Part shown: positions 59,035 through 64,000 of the stretch, one piece after another
How positions within the stretch are numbered: the first letter of the stretch is position 1
Layout: each line of letters opens with the position of its first letter
NCBI RefSeq assembly: GCF_001695855.1
Contig: NZ_MBSS01000012.1
Coordinates: forward strand, 248,001 to 312,000
Direction: 5' to 3'
DNA length: 64,000 nucleotides
Origin: Ensifer sp. LC163
Lineage (GTDB): Bacteria; Pseudomonadota; Alphaproteobacteria; Rhizobiales; Rhizobiaceae
The notes under the pieces: model-generated
Seen by the model: only the letters and a program-made list of their open reading frames with translations
Database searches by the model: none
Told to the model about the DNA's origin: nothing
Program-made: the position numbers and the translations under genes

Positions 59035-59928
59035 ATGGGGCAAGGCGCGTTTCGGGAACATCGCTTCCACGGGGTTGGCGGATTGCAACTCTACGCGCGG
59101 GCATACGGACCTGAGCCTCGGTTAGGGGCGGCAACGCCGGTCATCTGCCTGCCAGGACTTACGCGCAACAGCCGAGATTTTCACGAGCTTGCCACCTTTC
59201 TCGCATCTTCGTCGGGAGGCGGACATCCCGTCATCTCATTGGACTACCGTGGCCGCGGGAATTCGGAACGCGACGACGATAAGAGCCGCTATACGGTTGC
59301 AATTGAAACGTCCGACGTCATCACCGCTTGCGCGTATTTCGCTATTGAAAAGGCAATTTTTATCGGCACCTCACGTGGGGGGCTGATCCTGCATCTGCTC
59401 GCGCAGCAGATGCCTTCCTTGATCGCTGCGGTGATACTGAACGATATCGGCCCGGTGATCGAACGCGAAGGATTGCTGGCAATCCGAGACTATCTCAACA
59501 ACAGCGACAAGCCTCGGAGCTGGGAGGATGCGCCGGCCCACCTCAAGACCTTGCACGGTGCCGAGTTCACGGCCCTTGGCGAAGCAGACTGGCGCGAGAT
59601 GGCAACCGCCATCTACCGCGATGAAAACGGATATCCGGTCCCCGATTTCGACCAAGCGATAGCCAAGCAGTTGTTATCACTCGACGGTGACACCACCCTG
59701 CCCGATCTCTGGCAACCGTTCCAGGCGCTCTGCCAATACCCTCTGCTGCTGATCCGCGGGGAGAACTCGAGATTGCTGACAGAAAAGACAGTCGCCGAAA
59801 TGCATCGCCGGCATTGTACAATGGCGTCGGCCATAGCAGCGGATCAAGGGCACGCGCCATTGCTGCATATCGGCGGTCTCAGAAGCGACATCGCCGTATT
59901 TTTGCAGACTGCGGCGAACGGCCTTTAA
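59035..59928 (+). CDS. Alpha/beta hydrolase
   Basis: The 297-residue protein has an oxyanion region ICLPGLTRNSRDF, LDYRGRGNSERD, the nucleophile elbow GTSRGG, and a probable catalytic His in DQGHAPLLH. It lacks a signal peptide. GGAGGG precedes the ATG. The substrate is unknown. It is convergent with the porin gene and shares a terminator. Confidence 0.87.
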   Translation: MGQGAFREHRFHGVGGLQLYARAYGPEPRLGAATPVICLPGLTRNSRDFHELATFLASSSGGGHPVISLDYRGRGNSERDDDKSRYTVAIETSDVITACAYFAIEKAIFIGTSRGGLILHLLAQQMPSLIAAVILNDIGPVIEREGLLAIRDYLNNSDKPRSWEDAPAHLKTLHGAEFTALGEADWREMATAIYRDENGYPVPDFDQAIAKQLLSLDGDTTLPDLWQPFQALCQYPLLLIRGENSRLLTEKTVAEMHRRHCTMASAIAADQGHAPLLHIGGLRSDIAVFLQTAANGL

Positions 59929-59996
59929 ACAGCGAGCTGTGGACTTCATCGCGAAGAAGCCGGTTCGGTCTCAATCTTCCTGCGCCAAAACGGAAA

Positions 59997-60020
59997 AAGC
60001 CCGGCTCGAAAGCCGGGCTT
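59997..60020. terminator. Terminator between the hydrolase and porin genes
   Basis: A 10-bp stem, aagcccggct (59997-60006) with agccgggctt (60011-60020), has a CGAA loop. A-rich sequence on the left and CTTCTC on the right suggest use mainly for the leftward porin transcript. Confidence 0.8.
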
Positions 60021-60047
60021 CTCTAAGCTGACCGAGGTCAGATCAGA

Positions 60048-61109
60048 TTAGAAGTCGCGCTGCAGGCGGACGAAGCCGAAAACCTGATCGTCGCCGTTGT
60101 CTTCATCTTCGTACTGAACCGAGACGCGGGTCGCGAGGCCTTCTACGATCTTGTAGTCAACCGTTACGCCTGCGCGCCATGCATCGTCGTTGCCGAAGCT
60201 GGTGAGCGTGTCCTGCAGGCCACCGAAGTACTGGAAGCCGGGGGTGATGGCGAGCTTGTCGGTGGCGTTGTAGCGGTACGAAGTAGCAACGCTCCACTCG
60301 GATTGAGTCCAGTAAGTGTTCGGGTTCGAAGCCCAGACACCAGCAAGCTGGAAGACACCCGGACCGAGGTCAGCCGAGAGCAAGCCGCGGATCGCGCCTT
60401 CTTCCCACTCGGTGTCGTAGCCGCCGAGCAGGTCGAAGGATACGCCGCCGAGCGAAGCCGAAACGATGCCGGAGATGCCAACGCCGTTTGCCTTGGTGGA
60501 CCAGCCTTCGAGCTCGTCAACCGAGAGACCAGCCTGGAACGAACCACCGTCATAGAGGTAGGCGACCGAGTTGAATTCGGTGACGTTGCCGAGCGAATCG
60601 GTTTCGCCGTTGATGCCCTTATCCCACCAGTTGTAGAAGAAACCAGCCTTGAGGCCGCCGAGCTGGATGTAGGCTTCATCGATGTCGATGAAGTCGCTGT
60701 CGCCAGAGTCGGTGTCGTTATCAGCGTTTGCTTCGAGAGCGAAGAAGCCTGTGAGCGTACCGTACTCGGTGTCGCTCTTGGCGTCGAACGAGATATAAGC
60801 GCGCGAGAAGGCATCCCAGTCCGAAGTGGACTGATCGTCTACGCCGTTATCGTCGAAGTCAAAGTCTTCTTGGTTGTAACGGCTGGTAGAAGCATCACGA
60901 CCGAACGAGCCCTGAACGCGGAGGAAGCCGCCGATCTTGAGGCAGGTTTCCGTGCCCGGGATGTAGAAGTAGCCAGTGCCGAAAGCGTCGCAAACGCGAA
61001 CGTATTCCATGGGCTCCGGCTCGGCTGCGACGATTGCGTCGGCTGCCTGTGCGCCGGATACTGCTGCGAGAGCTGCAGCGGAGCCGAGAAGAAGGCTCTT
61101 GATGTTCAT
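60048..61109 (-). CDS. Outer-membrane porin (RopA/Porin_2 family)
   Basis: The 353-residue protein has a signal peptide (MNIKSLLLGSAAALAAVSGA, cleavage after AQA). An N-terminal two-cysteine segment (VRVCDAFG...PGTETCLKIGG) follows, then alternating aromatic beta-strands ending VFGFVRLQRDF with a terminal Phe, as needed for barrel assembly. This is the alphaproteobacterial Porin_2 type, called RopA in Rhizobium. GGAGG lies six bases before the ATG. Confidence 0.93.
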   Translation of the reverse strand: MNIKSLLLGSAAALAAVSGAQAADAIVAAEPEPMEYVRVCDAFGTGYFYIPGTETCLKIGGFLRVQGSFGRDASTSRYNQEDFDFDDNGVDDQSTSDWDAFSRAYISFDAKSDTEYGTLTGFFALEANADNDTDSGDSDFIDIDEAYIQLGGLKAGFFYNWWDKGINGETDSLGNVTEFNSVAYLYDGGSFQAGLSVDELEGWSTKANGVGISGIVSASLGGVSFDLLGGYDTEWEEGAIRGLLSADLGPGVFQLAGVWASNPNTYWTQSEWSVATSYRYNATDKLAITPGFQYFGGLQDTLTSFGNDDAWRAGVTVDYKIVEGLATRVSVQYEDEDNGDDQVFGFVRLQRDF

Positions 61110-61772
61110 TTCTGACCTCCAGTCAAAAGTTTCAAACGGGTCTGGGTATTTTGCTGAAGGACAGCGTTCCCTGCCCCATCCCCAACGTTCAAGAAGTCGG
61201 ACGATCAACCGCCCTTGCTTCCGGATTTGAAAATACAAGACGCGGTCATCGGCGCAACGTCCAACTGGCGAGATCACGTGCTTTGCGTCGCCCTTCGCCG
61301 AACCCTGTTGCTGAAACGACACAAAATCGCCGCATGCGGCCCGAGAAAATTAATAAAGGATTAAGAAAAGCCTTTATTCCTGAGGGCTTAGCATAAGAGC
61401 CAAGGGTGCAGCCTGTTTCAGAAAGAGGCAGAAAGCGGCCCAAAATGCGGGGAAAAGCCGATCCGGCCAGCCAATTTCCTGGGAAGAGCAAGATGCGGCG
61501 CCGCCACATTTCACGGAATCGACATTGCCCACTGCCGCTCCGACCACCGGAATCATCAGAATCAATTCGCGAGATTCGCAGTTGATCGTTGGCGGCGTCT
61601 GATTCTGTGTGGAGAAGATTGCTGACCGAAGCCAAGGAGGTTCATCGACATTGGCGCCGATGGCGCCGGGAATGCATTGGCTCACAGCTGGGCCGATGTC
61701 ATCTGGATTGAGGAGCGGCACATCGGCCGACTGACATACGATGAGTGGGAAAAATCAACCATCAGAAGGTGA
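61110..61772. other. Intergenic region upstream of the porin
   Basis: This is a 660-bp spacer between the porin and the tRNA, holding the porin promoter and possibly a long leader. A minus-strand frame (61374-61721, 115 codons) reads protein-like in part but has no ribosome site or known motif, so it is not called. An AT-rich stretch (aaattaataaaggattaag) lies near 61346-61366. Confidence 0.4.
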
Positions 61773-61862
61773 TGGCGGAGAAGAAGGGATTCGAACCCTC
61801 GATACCCTTCCGGGTATACTCCCTTAGCAGGGGAGCGCCTTCGACCACTCGGCCACCTCTCC
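61773..61862 (-). tRNA. tRNA-Ser (anticodon GCT)
   Basis: The minus strand folds as a serine tRNA. The acceptor pair is GGAGAGG / CCTTCTCC-type, and the anticodon loop CTGCTAA gives GCT. A long variable arm (TATACCC/GGGTATA) and GGTTCGAATCC in the T-loop are present. Discriminator G and the encoded CCA lie at 61773-61775. The 90-nt length suits class-II tRNA-Ser. Confidence 0.95.
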
Positions 61863-62135
61863 GTTGAGGTCTCACTATGGCGACGGGCCTTTGATTGCAA
61901 GGCTTATTTGCAGGAAATCGACAAACAGCTGGTTTTTTTCAACAACGGCGGCGTGACGTGAACAGACGCGAACATCAGGCCGGTTTGCGCCGCGCCTCGC
62001 AAAAAACTCGCAAAATTTGTTCACGTATCGTTCTTGTTGTGGCCGCCGCCTATATATAAGGAGTGGCGTTAGGCGTAGGCGGACGCCGTTTCACGACATG
62101 CGGCTTATTGAAACCTCGATCGAGGAAGAAAGCGC

Positions 62136-62570
62136 ATGTCCGACAATAGCTACCTAGAATCATCAATCTGCATTCGCCTCGCGACCATCCATCAGCCCAC
62201 GAAAAAAGGCTTTGCCGGAACGGGGCAATCGCGACGGCGGGAGAAATCGAGCGCCGCCGCGATCGCCAAGTCCATCGTGGCCGGGGTGCGCGTCAATCAT
62301 CGCATTGAGCGTGCTGGTGTTTCCATCGACGATGCTGAGCTCATCAAGCTCTTGGCGACTGCGCTATGGAATGTGCCGGAAGGACTAGCGACGGACATGG
62401 TCGGTATCGACGCCAACAAGAGAGAAGCTGCGCGGGAAGCAATTGCGCGAACCTTGTTCGTCGCTCTGACCGACAACTACACGTGCACCTTTTTCCAGCC
62501 GGAACATCATGGCATGAAGGAATCGCTTGCGAACGTGCCAGGCTCCGCTTTCTATTCGCGCCGAAGCTGA
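62136..62570 (+). CDS. Hypothetical protein (144 aa)
   Basis: I do not recognise this protein. It has a basic N-terminal part (KKGFAGTGQSRRREKSSAA) and a helical middle (DDAELIKLLATALWN; KREAAREAIARTLFVAL), and no signal peptide. GAGGAAGAAAG precedes the ATG. Its last codons overlap the decayed ligD tail on the other strand, so the end of this gene may have been formed by that rearrangement. Confidence 0.55.
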   Translation: MSDNSYLESSICIRLATIHQPTKKGFAGTGQSRRREKSSAAAIAKSIVAGVRVNHRIERAGVSIDDAELIKLLATALWNVPEGLATDMVGIDANKREAAREAIARTLFVALTDNYTCTFFQPEHHGMKESLANVPGSAFYSRRS

Positions 62571-62853
62571 GCAACGATGCAGAGATCGAGGACGTCAGCG
62601 TGTCCGCCAGCTCGCGCAGACCCGTGAACGATGGATGTCGGAGCTTTCCGTCCTCCGTCCATGCGCGATATGCCGCCGCGCAAACACCGCGCCCTTTCGC
62701 TTTAGCGACACTGCCGGCTGATCGGTCCTGATCTGATCGAGCAGCTTGACCGTTTCCTGATTGCTCCAGCCGCCCCGCAGCCATCGACGTAAACTAGCCC
62801 TCGCCTTTGCGTGCTGCCAGCAGCAGACGACCGATTGCGCCAGGGATGGTCAA
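62552..62853 (-). pseudogene. ligD: Decayed 3' end of an ATP-dependent DNA ligase D gene
   Basis: Read on the minus strand, four segments in shifting frames line up with the C-terminal OB-fold part of LigD ligases: TIPGAIGRLLLAARKGEG, LVYVDGCGAAG, NQETVKLLDQIRTDQPAVSL with KRKGAVFA, then YRAWTEDGKLRHPSFTGL, and ADVLDL before a stop at 62552. At least four frameshifts are needed, so it cannot be functional. LigD works with Ku in non-homologous end joining; the rest of the gene is absent from the window. Confidence 0.7.
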
Positions 62854-63000
62854 TAATGTTGTCCAACAGAAGCCTGAGGCTCGATGGCCGCCCACGCCCA
62901 TCATCTGCGTTTTCAGACAATCGTTGCCAACCAGATACAGACGCCTTGCGCAATTTGCGTTAGGCGGCGGGGAACAATGCAGTGTTGCAGGGGGCATATC

Positions 63001-64000
63001 GTGCACTATAGAGCTGAGGTTGATGGCCTGCGCGCATTGGCGGTCATCCCGGTGGTCTTGTTCCACGCGGGCATCGCTTCCTTTTCTGGCGGCTTCATAG
63101 GAGTAGACATCTTTTTTGTGATCAGCGGCTACCTGATCACCGCGAAGATCTATTCCGATCTCGAACGCGGGACGTTCGATCTCTGGGACTTCTACGAACG
63201 CCGAGCACGCCGAATTTTGCCGCTGTTGATCGTGGTTCTCGCGGTGTCGATACCGGTCTTCCACCTTATTCTTGTTCCCAGCGATTATTCCCGCTTCGTC
63301 AGAAGTGCCATCTCGTCACTGCAACTGACATCGGACATCTTTTTCCGGCAGTCCGGGGGGTACTTTGATGCCGTTGATCATCCCAGACCTCTGCTCCATA
63401 CGTGGAGCTTGTCGATCGAAGAAAAATACTACATCGCGTTTCCCCTGATTTTCGCGCTGGTCTTTCGGAAGCATCGCAGCCAGCTTGCTCGCACAATGCT
63501 GGCGGCCGCGGCCATTTTCTTCGCAGTCTCTATTTTCTTCACCGTCACGAAGCCGACGGGCGCCTACTACATGTTCTTCGCCCGCATCTGGGAGATACTG
63601 GCGGGCGCGGCTATTGTCGTTGTCGGGGCTGACGCTCGTTTTTCGGCGTCCTGCAGGATGCTGAAGGAACTCGCCGGGTGGATGTCCATCGCTGCGATAT
63701 CGGTGGCGTTTTGGGCTTACGACGAGCACCTTGTTTATCCTGGCATGTACGCGCTGGTGCCGGTTCTAGGAACCTGTGCGCTAATAGTTTCGGCGACGCC
63801 AGGCACATCGCTCCACGCACTATTCACCTGGCGTCCATTGGTGTTCATAGGGATGTTGAGCTACAGCATCTACATGTGGCACCAGCCTGTCATCGTGGCT
63901 GCCGAAGAGCGCGGCTTGTTCGATGGATGGGCCCAAATCGCTGTGCTTCTAGTGATTCTGGCCCTTTCAGTCGCGTCGTGGGCATTCGTTGAACAACCCT
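63001..64000 (+). CDS. Acyltransferase-3 family membrane protein (partial, runs off the window)
   Basis: The frame starts at GTG 63001 (CAGGGGG six bases before) and is still open at 64000, 333 residues in. It shows the acyltransferase-3 marks: YRAEVDGLRALAVIPVVLFH, GGFIGVDIFFVISGYLI, RRARRILPL, and HTWSLSIEEKYYIAFPL. About ten membrane helices are visible. Such OafA-like proteins O-acetylate surface polysaccharides; a C-terminal SGNH domain may follow beyond the edge. Confidence 0.9.
   Translation, partial: MHYRAEVDGLRALAVIPVVLFHAGIASFSGGFIGVDIFFVISGYLITAKIYSDLERGTFDLWDFYERRARRILPLLIVVLAVSIPVFHLILVPSDYSRFVRSAISSLQLTSDIFFRQSGGYFDAVDHPRPLLHTWSLSIEEKYYIAFPLIFALVFRKHRSQLARTMLAAAAIFFAVSIFFTVTKPTGAYYMFFARIWEILAGAAIVVVGADARFSASCRMLKELAGWMSIAAISVAFWAYDEHLVYPGMYALVPVLGTCALIVSATPGTSLHALFTWRPLVFIGMLSYSIYMWHQPVIVAAEERGLFDGWAQIAVLLVILALSVASWAFVEQP

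Noticed and set aside
61773-61862. tRNA-Ser as an integration site of a mobile element
   Set aside because: No integrase, no duplicated tRNA 3' end seen, and the accessory-looking genes lie on the 5' side of the tRNA.
61682-61900. Short ORF reading through the tRNA-Ser gene
   Set aside because: It contains the well-known artefact peptide of tRNA-Ser antisense reading (RWPSGRRRSPAKGVYPEGYR); the tRNA explains it.

Overview
The window is a GC-rich chromosomal segment of a Rhizobiaceae member, most likely Sinorhizobium/Ensifer. The evidence is the gene content and order (purF-SDR, psd-pssA, rsh-DUF2062-acpS-lepB-rnc-era, lpsL-rkpK, a Porin_2-type porin, a BA14K-like protein, a TIGR02301 protein, a NadQ-like NAD regulator) and two families of palindromic intergenic repeats typical of rhizobia. 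No phage, integrase, transposase or CRISPR array was seen. Most of the window is core chromosome.

Layout. 1-9.1 kb: end of a CvpA-like gene, purF, an SDR, phosphatidylethanolamine synthesis (psd-pssA), an Atm1-type ABC exporter, a membrane-anchored LysM protein and a LOG-family enzyme. 9.2-16.5 kb: rarD, then a leftward run cysS, VOC, three tandem GFA-family zinc proteins, prolyl aminopeptidase and cimA. Most of these genes touch or overlap. 16.9-23.6 kb: a small conserved protein, an SRAP (YedK/HMCES-type) protein, a Nudix hydrolase and envelope/hypothetical genes, then a tightly overlapped set ygfZ-HD hydrolase-tyrosine phosphatase-nadQ. 23.7-27.4 kb: the de novo NAD operon nadA-nadB-nadC, with a near-perfect 29-bp palindrome in front of nadA that is the best NadQ operator candidate. 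27.5-37.4 kb: an MFS carrier, a scar holding two gene remnants, MOSC, HD, DUF2339, PaaI thioesterase, recO, an L,D-transpeptidase lipoprotein and an ArsR/SRPBCC/VOC cassette. 37.4-46 kb: lpsL-rkpK (UDP-sugars for surface polysaccharide), tex, cfa and a glutathionyl-hydroquinone reductase. 46-58 kb: era, rnc, lepB, acpS, DUF2062, a small DUF3563 gene, rsh, rpoZ, a NYN protein, smpB, dapA and a soluble lytic transglycosylase. 58-64 kb: a BA14K-like protein, an alpha/beta hydrolase, a porin, tRNA-Ser(GCT), and then a more accessory-looking end with an orphan gene, a badly decayed ligD tail and the start of an acyltransferase-3 gene.

Functional links. The nad region couples regulator, operator and pathway within 5.5 kb. 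psd, pssA and cfa act on membrane phospholipid. lpsL, rkpK, the L,D-transpeptidase, the lytic transglycosylase, the LysM protein, the porin and the acyltransferase all concern the envelope. No clearly new multi-gene system was found. The best leads are the NadQ palindrome and its operon context, the GFA triplet operon, and three decayed gene remnants next to repeats or junctions.
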